64,000 nucleotides of DNA, taken from contig NZ_CP023276.1 in NCBI RefSeq assembly GCF_003065365.1, forward strand, positions 1,931,530 to 1,995,529. Reading direction: 5' to 3'. Below, piece by piece: positions 43,512-50,469 of the stretch. The notes below the pieces were generated by a model, which was given only the letters and a program-made list of their open reading frames with translations, did no database searches and had not been told where the DNA came from. The translations under genes were made by a program, and so were the position numbers. Within the stretch, counting starts at the first letter, position 1. Each line of letters starts with the position of its first letter. Origin of the DNA: Polynucleobacter difficilis (lineage in GTDB: Bacteria; Pseudomonadota; Gammaproteobacteria; Burkholderiales; Burkholderiaceae).

Positions 43512-43937
43512 TTATTTTCCAGTCTTAATTGTTGATTTGAACTTATCGAATTCAGGTCTCACGCTATCGTTGAATAACTTACCTTGCTTCTTCTGCTTAG
43601 TAGTTCCCTCTATCTCCAGAATGTCCGCAATGATTTGGTAGCTCACCATGCCATTGTGAGCACCACCACTTGCCGCTATGTTTTGTCCGTTGTACCAAAC
43701 TGAAGGAGCTGGCGTCAATGGCGGAACAGCTGTTTGAGGCAGAATCAAAATAGGCAGTCGATAGGCATTAGCTATCTCTGCGGCAATTTGAACATTGGTA
43801 TTACATCTAGTCCCAGGAGGATCTTGATTAATGAATACCAAGGCTTTTTGCCCGTTAATCTCTAGCGGGACAGGGCTGTTAGCGAGAACGCTTAATGAGA
43901 ACAAAGAGATAATGACACCCACGAGCTTTTTAAGCAT
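43512..43937 (-). CDS. Exported protein with thioredoxin-like features
   Basis: A 141-residue protein with a signal peptide (LVGVIISLFSLSVLA, cleavage near residue 19). The mature part has KALVFINQDPPGTRC with one Cys near residue 45, and later a PAPSVWYNGQ segment that looks like the cis-Pro strand of thioredoxin-fold proteins. There is no CxxC pair. The exact family is not recognised. It is the first gene of the operon and its stop abuts the rhodanese start, suggesting they act together in sulfur or thiol chemistry in the periplasm. Confidence 0.72.
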   Translation of the reverse strand: MLKKLVGVIISLFSLSVLANSPVPLEINGQKALVFINQDPPGTRCNTNVQIAAEIANAYRLPILILPQTAVPPLTPAPSVWYNGQNIAASGGAHNGMVSYQIIADILEIEGTTKQKKQGKLFNDSVRPEFDKFKSTIKTGK

Positions 43938-43953
43938 TTACACCCTCGCTTAT

Positions 43954-43973
43954 ATTCAATAAAATCATTGAAT
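43954..43973. promoter_or_regulatory. Candidate ArsR-type operator between divergent genes
   Basis: A perfect inverted repeat ATTCAAT-N6-ATTGAAT lies between the start codons at 43937 (minus) and 43978 (plus). The size and symmetry are typical of ArsR/SmtB-family operators. It would let the ArsR-rhodanese protein control both directions. Confidence 0.6.
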
Positions 43974-43977
43974 GATT

Positions 43978-44652
43978 ATGCCTAAACAAAAATCTACTTT
44001 CAAGCAAAAACTTTACGAACAGTTCGCCAAACTAGGCAAAGCCCTTGGTTCTGAAGTTCGCCTAGAGCTTATTGAGCTCATTATTCAGTGCCCCACAGCG
44101 GTAGAAGACTTAGCAAAGAAGGTCAAACTACCGATTGCCAATGTCTCTCAGCACCTACAAGTACTCAAACAAGTGGGCATTGTGAACACGATCAGACAAG
44201 GTAAATCCATTGTTTATGAAATAGCAGACTCTGATGTCATTGATTTGTTCTTAAAGCTACAAGGTGTTGGGCAACGCCACATTGAAGAAGTTGATAGCCT
44301 CGTTAATAAGTACCTCACCTCGCGCGATAGCTTAGAAGGCATGCCAGTTAATCAAGTACTTAAATTAGCTAAGCGTGGAGAAATCACGCTTTTAGATGTG
44401 CGACCTAGTGAAGAGTATGCTCACTCTCATCTAGAAGGGGCGCTCAATATCACCCTTGAAGAGTTAGAAGAGCGCCTAGGCGACTTCCCGAAATCTAAAA
44501 CGATTGTTGCTTACTGTAGGGGCACTTATTGCGTACTGTCTTATGAAGCTGTAAAGCGCCTCAGAGAAAAAGGATTTAAGGCAGTACGAGCAGAAGATGG
44601 CATACCCAATTGGCTCAATATGAATTTGAAGCTAGCTAAACAAGACGAGTAG
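43978..44652 (+). CDS. ArsR-family regulator fused to a rhodanese domain
   Basis: A 224-residue fusion. Residues about 10-95 form an ArsR winged helix (LGSEVRLELIELI, VSQHLQVLKQVGIV, GKSIVYEIAD) with one Cys near residue 38. Residues about 125-215 form a rhodanese domain with LLDVRPSEEYAHSHLEGALN and the loop CRGTYCVLSYEAV, holding the active Cys and a second Cys. The architecture suggests sensing of persulfide or sulfane sulfur and release from DNA. The ATG at 43972 overlaps the operator-like repeat, so I prefer ATG 43978. It diverges from the DUF4395-rhodanese operon. Confidence 0.88.
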   Translation: MPKQKSTFKQKLYEQFAKLGKALGSEVRLELIELIIQCPTAVEDLAKKVKLPIANVSQHLQVLKQVGIVNTIRQGKSIVYEIADSDVIDLFLKLQGVGQRHIEEVDSLVNKYLTSRDSLEGMPVNQVLKLAKRGEITLLDVRPSEEYAHSHLEGALNITLEELEERLGDFPKSKTIVAYCRGTYCVLSYEAVKRLREKGFKAVRAEDGIPNWLNMNLKLAKQDE

Positions 44653-44655
44653 TGA

Positions 44656-45465
44656 TTGCTCCCTCTTAATCGCCTTATTCAAACGCCACAGTCTGCTTTT
44701 AAGTCGGCAATTATTTTATCTTTGGCTTTACACGTTTGCTTTCTACTTTTATGGGCTCCATCAACAGCAAAGCCGCTAAAAAAAATTAAAGATGATGTCG
44801 TTGTTATCAAGCTGAACGAGCCGCAAGAAAAGCAAGAGCCCGTCAACATTCAAAAGAATCAAACGCTCACAACGAAAGCTCCGGCAACACAAGCCGCCCC
44901 AAATGCCCCAACAGCAGAAGAGTGGGCTTTTGCCTCAACATACACATTAAAAAATAGTAAAGGCTACAGACACACTTGGGGTAAGCAAGTGCGTAGCATG
45001 ATGGGAACAGCTGTTGAAGGTGTCGATCAAGGACAAGTGAGATTTAGAATCGAGATTGCTCCAAATGGCAGCATCACTAGAGTTGAAACACTTTGGAAGA
45101 CATCTGATAAAGCAGAGGTGCTGGCTCGCAAAGCCATTTATTCAATGCCACCGCCACCACCCACGCCAACTGGTAAACCACTCATCTTTGAAAAGACAAT
45201 TTCATTTTCACCATTTGCTACTGATGACACACCCATTTACAGCGATGATTGCTTACCTGATCCTCCATCATTTAATAATCCCTTTGCTTGGGATGGCAAA
45301 TCGCCACAAGAGATTAAACAAAATAAGCCTGCCGAAAAGCTCAGTCCTGAAGCATTAGCAGAGTGCCTCAAACAATTACCTCAAGATTCTATTGAAGGTG
45401 TGGCCGCCCATAATCAGAGACAACTGGATCAATGGGGGTCAAGCAATCTGAATCAAAGAAAGTAG
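44656..45465 (+). CDS. TonB-like single-pass protein (TTG start)
   Basis: A protein of about 269 residues with an N-terminal membrane segment (KSAIILSLALHVCFLLLW) and a periplasmic part rich in Pro and Gln. A TonB C-terminal-like region (about residues 110-180: VRFRIEIAPNGSITRVETLWKT, then KAIYSMPPPPPTPTGKPLIFEKTISF) follows, and then a C-terminal tail. The start is TTG at 44656, 4 bases after the ArsR-rhodanese stop, so the pair is probably coupled. Its partner receptor is not in the window. Confidence 0.75.
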   Translation: MLPLNRLIQTPQSAFKSAIILSLALHVCFLLLWAPSTAKPLKKIKDDVVVIKLNEPQEKQEPVNIQKNQTLTTKAPATQAAPNAPTAEEWAFASTYTLKNSKGYRHTWGKQVRSMMGTAVEGVDQGQVRFRIEIAPNGSITRVETLWKTSDKAEVLARKAIYSMPPPPPTPTGKPLIFEKTISFSPFATDDTPIYSDDCLPDPPSFNNPFAWDGKSPQEIKQNKPAEKLSPEALAECLKQLPQDSIEGVAAHNQRQLDQWGSSNLNQRK

Positions 45466-45498
45466 TTCAATACATACGTCTATGCGTATATATTTGTA

Positions 45499-45517
45499 AT
45501 GTCGTTTTAAACGACAT
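45499..45517. repeat. TTTTAAA-centred palindrome P3
   Basis: ATGTCGTTT-T-AAACGACAT, a perfect 9-bp palindrome, sits 34 bases after the TonB-like stop. It shares its core with P2. Confidence 0.72.
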
Positions 45518-45540
45518 CGACTGACGCAGGGATGAATAAT

Positions 45541-45567
45541 TGACATGTCCTTTTAAAGGACAGGTCA
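45541..45567. repeat. TTTTAAA-centred palindrome P4 (extended)
   Basis: TGTCCTTT-T-AAAGGACA is a perfect 8-bp palindrome (45546-45562). One mismatched pair further out, the symmetry extends to TGAC...GTCA, giving 27 bases. The core differs from P1-P3 in the two bases flanking the TTTTAAA centre, on both arms. Confidence 0.7.
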
Positions 45568-45617
45568 TACTGGGGATATCTGACTCTAATGGCGTCTAAG
45601 CCTACCAAGCCATAAAA

Positions 45618-45643
45618 GAAAATAGCCCAACAAGTGGGCTATT
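45618..45643 (-). terminator. Terminator hairpin beside repeat copy B
   Basis: A 9-bp stem AATAGCCCA / TGGGCTATT with loop ACAAG is followed on the minus strand by TTTTCTTTT. It would end the COG4315 gene transcript. Its right half and flank (GGGCTATTGAGATTCTT) recur at copy E. Confidence 0.8.
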
Positions 45644-45647
45644 GAGA

Positions 45648-45681
45648 TTCTTGGTGGCCCGGGGCGGAATCGGCCTGGGCC
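45648..45681 (-). repeat. Copy B of the tRNA-Phe 3'-end repeat
   Basis: The 25 bases at 45648-45672 are identical to the tRNA-Phe 3' end (46221-46245). GGCCCGG (45656-45662), an 11-base spacer and CCTGGGCC (45674-45681) form an inverted repeat with one bulged base. The hairpin on its left differs from the tRNA terminator. Confidence 0.86.
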
Positions 45682-45708
45682 TAGGATGCTTAATCCTGCT
45701 TGCTACTA

Positions 45709-46104
45709 TTACATCTTCACAATTTTCCAAGCACCATTTAAGAAGCCGTCTCCAGTCTTATCTCCTGGCTTGGTATCTTTAACCCAGAAATACAGGGGCA
45801 TTCCTTTGAATGCTAATTGCTTTTTGCCGTCATCACGAGTGATTACAGAATAATCGCCAGACACTGCTGGACTACCATCAACTAATAGTGGTGGCCAGTT
45901 GGTGGCACATGGGCCATTACACATAGACTTACCTGAACCAGCCGCATCTTTGGCAAAGGTATACAGGGTCATATTATTACTACCTACTAACATGCCATCA
46001 TTTACTTTGGTATATGGCGCCATGGCTCCGCCCGTCATCGACGCACATGCAGCTAATGTAGCAGCAGCGATCAAACTAATTAATACGCCCTTAATACGAT
46101 TCAT
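45709..46104 (-). CDS. COG4315-type secreted lipoprotein repeat protein
   Basis: A 131-residue predicted lipoprotein. Signal sequence VLISLIAAATLAACAS has lipobox LAAC with Cys near residue 20. The mature protein has the COG4315 double motif: MTLYTFAKDAAGSGKSMCNGPCATNWPPLL near residues 50-79 and KQLAFKGMPLYFW with GDKTGDGFLNGAWKIV at the end. The conserved CxxxC is present in CNGPC. The family's function is unknown. It is the only gene between repeat copy B and tRNA-Phe. Confidence 0.88.
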   Translation of the reverse strand: MNRIKGVLISLIAAATLAACASMTGGAMAPYTKVNDGMLVGSNNMTLYTFAKDAAGSGKSMCNGPCATNWPPLLVDGSPAVSGDYSVITRDDGKKQLAFKGMPLYFWVKDTKPGDKTGDGFLNGAWKIVKM

Positions 46105-46191
46105 GTAGATCCCCTTTAAAAGTTAAGTTAACACTCTACTGGTTATTTATGTTTGAAGTATGACGTGATTAAAACTAAGGGGCTAGGCATG

Positions 46192-46215
46192 AAAAAACCA
46201 CCCGAAGGTGGTTTT
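46192..46215 (-). terminator. Rho-independent terminator of tRNA-Phe (copy A)
   Basis: On the minus strand, ACCACC / GGTGGT with loop TTCG runs into TTTTTT, 10 bases after the CCA end. The hairpin and its flank recur at copies C, D and F. Confidence 0.88.
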
Positions 46216-46224
46216 GGTGTTTCT

Positions 46225-46300
46225 TGGTGGCCCGGGGCGGAATCGAACCACCGACACAAGGATTTTCAATCCTCTGCTCTACCGACTGAGCTACCAGGCC
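46225..46300 (-). tRNA. tRNA-Phe (anticodon GAA)
   Basis: A complete 76-nt cloverleaf: acceptor 5' GGCCTGG pairs with CCGGGCC, with a U-G pair at position 5. The D-arm is GCTC...GAGC. The anticodon stem AGGATTGAAAATCCT carries GAA. The T-arm is GGTGG-TTCGATT-CCGCC, and the encoded ACCA tail is present. Its 3' end (46221-46246 on the plus strand) is the block repeated as copies B, C, D and E to the left, making this the probable integration target. Confidence 0.98.
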
Positions 46301-46310
46301 AAGAGTTGAA

Positions 46311-46316
46311 ATTATA
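46311..46316 (-). promoter_or_regulatory. -10 box for tRNA-Phe
   Basis: A perfect TATAAT on the minus strand lies 10 bases before the tRNA 5' end. No good -35 hexamer is seen at 16-18 bases further. Confidence 0.6.
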
Positions 46317-46467
46317 ACGGAACTGTTTTTGGGCTTGAGAAATGCGTGCAGCAACGTCTGCTCCCTAGATATAAGCCCGTAAACCCTATTGGCATCGGGT
46401 AGGTGCTCCCTGTTGGCGGTTTAAATACTTTGATACAGTGGGCTTTTCTTTTCACTCTTGGCTCAAC

Positions 46468-46782
46468 ATGTACTGGTTATCTCTATTACTTGCAGGCGCT
46501 TTCGAAATTGGCTGGCCGCTTGGCCTCAAGTTGTCGGGCAACCCGAATATGAAAGTCTGGGGCTTGGCTTTGGCTGGCACCAGCATGGCATTGAGTGGTT
46601 TTTTGCTTTGGTATTCATTAAAAGGCATTCCGATTGGTACTGCCTATGCCGTATGGACGTCGATTGGAGCGGTTGGCACCTTTGCTCTTGGCGTTCTCGT
46701 TTTTGGTGACCCCAATATTCCGATACGCTGGCTTGGTGCTGCCTTGATCTTGCTTGGCGTCATTTTGCTGAAAGTGGGCTGA
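46468..46782 (+). CDS. Small multidrug resistance (SMR) family transporter, SugE-like
   Basis: A 104-residue protein of four membrane segments. The essential Glu of SMR proteins is in AGAFEIGWPLGLKLS near residue 13, and the GTAYAVWTSIGAVG motif is near residue 57. The W-P-L-G-L variant after the Glu fits the SugE/Gdx guanidinium-exporter branch more than EmrE. No guanidine riboswitch was recognised upstream. I chose ATG 46468 over GTG 46438, because it gives the standard length. A terminator follows at 46787. Confidence 0.88.
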   Translation: MYWLSLLLAGAFEIGWPLGLKLSGNPNMKVWGLALAGTSMALSGFLLWYSLKGIPIGTAYAVWTSIGAVGTFALGVLVFGDPNIPIRWLGAALILLGVILLKVG

Positions 46783-46786
46783 TGTA

Positions 46787-46809
46787 GGGCGTTAATCGCC
46801 CGACTTTTT
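46787..46809 (+). terminator. Rho-independent terminator after the SMR gene
   Basis: A 5-bp stem GGGCG / CGCCC with loop TTAAT is followed by GACTTTTT, placed 4 bases after the SMR stop codon. Confidence 0.8.
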
Positions 46810-46863
46810 ATTGCGCTCCATCCCGAGAGCGCCGCCTTTCCTCGCCGCCTGAATTGAATCTAC

Positions 46864-47568
46864 TTACTGCTTAACTGGCGTGGACTCTGAAATTGACTCA
46901 CCTTTACTTTTAGTAGCATCCACACCAAGCGCTTTGAGTTTGCGGTACAGGTGCGTACGCTCAAGCCCGGTGTATTCGGAGATACGCGTCATACTTCCGC
47001 CCATGATTTGCATCTGATGCTCGAAGTAGGCTTTTTCAAAGAGGTCTCGCGCCTCGCGCAAGGGCAGATCAAAATACATCTTGGCAATGCCGCTAATGTA
47101 TTCGCCTTGTGGCGGCGCCACTGCGGCGGCCACTGGTTTTAATTCAACAGCAGGCCTTGACGATGGCAATACCGCCGCAGCCTCTTCAACCTGCATTTGT
47201 TTTGGTGCACTTTCAAGCGCCTTGTTTACTGTCTTTAGCAGCTTTTGCAGTGCGATTGGTTTTTCTAAAAAATTAAGGGCGCCAATACGGGTTGCCTCTA
47301 CCGCGGTATCAATCGTGGCATGGCCCGACATCATTACTACTGGCATGGTGAGTTGGCCGCTATTGGACCACTCTTTAAGCAGGGTAATGCCATCCGTATC
47401 GGGCATCCAAATATCCAAGAGAACTAAATCAGGCCGCATTTGCTCCCGTACAGTTCGGGCTTGTATCGCACTCTCTGCGGCATACACGGTATGACCCTCA
47501 TCCGTCAGAATCTCATTGAGAAGCTCACGAATACCCATTTCATCGTCGACTACCAAAATACTCGCCAT
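46864..47568 (-). CDS. NtrX-like response regulator lacking the AAA+ domain
   Basis: A 234-residue response regulator. Residues 1-120 form a receiver domain with DDE near residue 8, the phospho-acceptor Asp in VLLDIWMP near residue 52, and the Lys in NFLEKPI near residue 103. A Pro/Ala-rich linker (about residues 125-155) leads to a C-terminal Fis-type helix-turn-helix (TRISEYTGLERTHLYRKLKALG near residues 193-214). The sigma-54 AAA+ domain of classical NtrX is absent. It lies 2 bases after ntrY. Confidence 0.9.
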   Translation of the reverse strand: MASILVVDDEMGIRELLNEILTDEGHTVYAAESAIQARTVREQMRPDLVLLDIWMPDTDGITLLKEWSNSGQLTMPVVMMSGHATIDTAVEATRIGALNFLEKPIALQKLLKTVNKALESAPKQMQVEEAAAVLPSSRPAVELKPVAAAVAPPQGEYISGIAKMYFDLPLREARDLFEKAYFEHQMQIMGGSMTRISEYTGLERTHLYRKLKALGVDATKSKGESISESTPVKQ

Positions 47569-47570
47569 GG

Positions 47571-49868
47571 CTAAGCCGCCTCTTTCGCTAGATTCATAAA
47601 CAAAATAGACACCTGTGCGCCCACTACCGCATCCCCTTGCATTCGATTCCGAATCTCAATTTTTGCACCATGATCATCCACAATTTTCTTCACTACTGCC
47701 AGGCCTAAACCCGTGCCCTTTGTTTTTGTTGTGACATAAGGTTCAAAAGCCCTTGCTAGTATCTTAGCTGGAAATCCCGTTCCCGAGTCAGCAATACTAA
47801 ATCGCACCGCTTTTTGCATCACACCATTCGCCTGTTTGTAGGGCACTGCTTCGGTTGTAATGGCAACCGACGCCCCAGTGCGTTGACCCTCTAAGGTCGA
47901 GTCTTGCGCATTCTGTAAAAGATTATGAATCACTTGGCGCAGTTGCGTGGGATCGCCCAATATCTCTGGGCAAGCTGGGTCGAGCGATACTTCCATAGGG
48001 CTGCCTTCATATAAGACGAGAATTTCCTGAATTAACTGATTAATGGAAACCGTTCTTAACTGTGGGGCCGGCGTCTTTGCGAAATCCCGAAAATCATTCA
48101 CCATCTGCTTCATTGCCTCCACCTGGCCAATGATGGTGGCGGTACTTCGGTTCATCATTTCTTCCTGCTCAGGGCTCACCTTCCCTGCCAGCTTTTGCTG
48201 CAGCCGCTCAGCGGAGAGCTGTATTGGAGTCAGTGGATTTTTAATCTCGTGAGCTAGGCGACGCGCAACCTCACTCCACGCAATCGAGCGCTGCGCCGTA
48301 ACCACGTCCGTGATGTCATCAAACACAATCATATTGAGGCCTGGGGCAAGCTCGGTTCCGCGCACAAAAATAGTGACGCCAAGCTCTTGGTCAAACTCAC
48401 TGCTGGCATGCAACTGGATTTGCTTTTGCCATACCCGATTACTTATCTGGTCTGGGGCCTTGGTTGCGGGTAGATCTGCGCTCGCTCCCGGCCCTATCGT
48501 CATTTGCATGGCAGCAAACCCCTCTTTTACCGCCGCCTCAAATTCAGCTAAAGCCGGAATTTGGCTCAGCGCTTTACCAGTGAGCTGGGTTAGGTCGTGC
48601 CTGAAAATAGTATCGGCGCCAGCATTGCTCGAAACCAACTTAAAAGCATCGTCAAAAATACAGACCCCGGCGGTTAAATTGCTTAACACCGTCTCCAAAA
48701 ACGCCTTCGATTCCTGCAACGAGGCTCGGGTATCGGCCAGCTGCCGCGTCATGACATTAAATTGACGGGTCAACATGCCCAATTCATCGCCCGTATCGAG
48801 CTCTGGCTTAGGAGAAAGATCGCCCTGCGCAACCGCCTGCGTGCCGCGCAGCAGCATGAGCAGCGGGCGTGCCAACTGCCTGCCCAGCAACAGAGCCAAG
48901 GTAACCGCTACAAATAAAGCAAAAAAGAGCGTGAGCGTAAGGGTGCCAATGTACATTTGGCGCAGGCCTGTTCGGCCCAGGGATTTTTCTTGGTAATCGC
49001 TATAAGCCGCCTGCACAGCGAGCGTGTTTTTTGTAATCTCGTCTGGAACCCGTTTAATCAGCTGCAAGTACCAGAGCTCGCGTTGGTACTGCAGGCTAAG
49101 GCCAAAGCCCTGGCCACTAGACTTTTCTTTGACAAGCGGAATGACTGCTTTCAATCGATAGTCTTGGGTGCCCTGCAACTCTTCTATAAAGCCAACACCA
49201 TTGACTTTATTGGCCTGACTCATGATCTCTGCGCTGGGCGCCACTGCCATGCTCGATGCCACGCTGGATGATGCTGTAGCAACCACGGCTTGCCGCGCAT
49301 TAAAAACCGTAATTTCTTGAATTCCAAACTGATCGCGCATGCGAGAAAGCAAGAGTGTTAATTCTGCCGGGCTAGCTTGATTTGGAATGCGCTGCACTTG
49401 ATCAGCAACAATGCGGCCCTCATCCTGTAGCTCTTGCAAGGAAGCGCTTAATGTCGCGCGCCCAAGCTCGAGTCCAGCCTCTAAGGCTGACTCCACCTTC
49501 ACATCGAACCAGGTATCAATACTGCGCGACACGAACTGCAAGGACACGCCATAGAGAATGAGACCGGGGACTACGCCGACAAGACCAAAAATCATCGCAA
49601 GCTTAGCAATTAAGCGCGTACCGAACCGGCCTTTTTTCCAGCGAATGGTAATCACAACGACCAAAGTCACAATAACCAAAAGCAAGCAAACACCAACCAC
49701 CACATTCGCGGCGTAAAGCCAAATAAAGTAATTATCGAAAAAGGTCGTATTTGAAGTGGCGGTGGATAACAACACCAGCAAGGCAAGGGCAAAAATGCCG
49801 GTGATAGCCGTTGCTATTGGCAGTGCCCGGCGCTTCCAAGCAGGCCGATCAAACCGTAGTAAGCTCAT
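47571..49868 (-). CDS. ntrY: Sensor histidine kinase NtrY
   Basis: A 765-residue membrane kinase. Membrane segments lie near residues 18-36, 45-70 and 90-115, followed by a periplasmic region and another membrane segment near 305-325. A HAMP domain (LARPLLMLLRGTQAVAQGDL) and a PAS region follow. The HisKA has its His in ARRLAHEIKNPLTPIQ near residue 540. The HATPase has VIHNLLQNAQDS near residue 645, SIADSGTGFP and TGLGLAVVKKI. The architecture is that of NtrY. It is transcribed from the def-fmt-rsmB operon and partners the adjacent regulator. Confidence 0.94.
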   Translation of the reverse strand: MSLLRFDRPAWKRRALPIATAITGIFALALLVLLSTATSNTTFFDNYFIWLYAANVVVGVCLLLVIVTLVVVITIRWKKGRFGTRLIAKLAMIFGLVGVVPGLILYGVSLQFVSRSIDTWFDVKVESALEAGLELGRATLSASLQELQDEGRIVADQVQRIPNQASPAELTLLLSRMRDQFGIQEITVFNARQAVVATASSSVASSMAVAPSAEIMSQANKVNGVGFIEELQGTQDYRLKAVIPLVKEKSSGQGFGLSLQYQRELWYLQLIKRVPDEITKNTLAVQAAYSDYQEKSLGRTGLRQMYIGTLTLTLFFALFVAVTLALLLGRQLARPLLMLLRGTQAVAQGDLSPKPELDTGDELGMLTRQFNVMTRQLADTRASLQESKAFLETVLSNLTAGVCIFDDAFKLVSSNAGADTIFRHDLTQLTGKALSQIPALAEFEAAVKEGFAAMQMTIGPGASADLPATKAPDQISNRVWQKQIQLHASSEFDQELGVTIFVRGTELAPGLNMIVFDDITDVVTAQRSIAWSEVARRLAHEIKNPLTPIQLSAERLQQKLAGKVSPEQEEMMNRSTATIIGQVEAMKQMVNDFRDFAKTPAPQLRTVSINQLIQEILVLYEGSPMEVSLDPACPEILGDPTQLRQVIHNLLQNAQDSTLEGQRTGASVAITTEAVPYKQANGVMQKAVRFSIADSGTGFPAKILARAFEPYVTTKTKGTGLGLAVVKKIVDDHGAKIEIRNRMQGDAVVGAQVSILFMNLAKEAA

Positions 49869-49878
49869 CTGAAGATGC

Positions 49879-50469
49879 TCACTCTTGGCGCTTCAATACA
49901 GATTGCGCATCGGGTGTAAACGTAAAGCGAGTCCAATCGCTAGACACGTTCCATGTTTTATTGTTGAGTGCGTTGACTTGGAATGGCTTGGGCAACTTAC
50001 TCAAATCAAGACTCATGCGCAGAGCCGCAGAGTAGGGTTTGCTGGGATCTACGCTTGGCCCATCAATCACCCGCCAGCCGCCAATGCTCCCCACGACTTG
50101 CAATGCCTCTGCAATGGTTTGCGCGTTGAAAGTAAGGCCGCCGGAGGCAATGCGGAACTGCTTCGTTAGGGGCTGATAGGAGAGCCGAGTTTGCCGCAAT
50201 GCCAAAACGGGCCGCTCGTCAAACCAATACCAGCGTGATCGAGTTAACTCAAATTCGGTTTGGAAGTGCAGCACCACTCCTTTTTGAATGGCGTCCTCGA
50301 GCCCGGGGGATAGCTCAATCTGAAAGGCTGCGTTTAAAAACCATTCAGACTCTACGCGCTCAAGCTCAAAAAACTTGACCTTAATACCCTCTGCATTTGC
50401 GGCGGGCGCCAGCACAACGCCCATCAGCAGCATTGCCGATAGAAGGAGTTGCTTAAGGCGCTGGGTCAT
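49879..50469 (-). CDS. DUF4390 family exported protein
   Basis: A 196-residue protein with a signal peptide (QLLLSAMLLMGVVLAPAANA, cleavage near residue 26). A beta-rich domain of DUF4390 type follows (VESEWFLNAAFQIELSPGLEDAIQKGVVLHF near residues 39-70, then RSRWYWFDERP). A conserved Leu/Lys-rich C-terminal half ends the protein. The family regularly lies between rsmB and ntrY in betaproteobacteria, as here, but its function is unknown. It overlaps rsmB by 4 bases. Confidence 0.86.
   Translation of the reverse strand: MTQRLKQLLLSAMLLMGVVLAPAANAEGIKVKFFELERVESEWFLNAAFQIELSPGLEDAIQKGVVLHFQTEFELTRSRWYWFDERPVLALRQTRLSYQPLTKQFRIASGGLTFNAQTIAEALQVVGSIGGWRVIDGPSVDPSKPYSAALRMSLDLSKLPKPFQVNALNNKTWNVSSDWTRFTFTPDAQSVLKRQE

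Larger units (their letters stand above)
45466..45708. other. Non-coding region with palindromes and repeat copy B
   Basis: This 243-base gap holds palindromes P3 and P4, a terminator hairpin and tRNA-Phe repeat copy B, each listed separately. No coding frame of substance is present. Confidence 0.7.

Noticed and set aside
40041..45681. Full tRNA genes at the repeat copies
   Set aside because: They hold only the acceptor 3' strand, part of the T-arm and CCA; D and anticodon arms are absent.
40041..46300. Integron cassette array with attC sites
   Set aside because: The repeats derive from tRNA-Phe, lack the integron core GTTRRRY pattern, and no integrase of that type is present.
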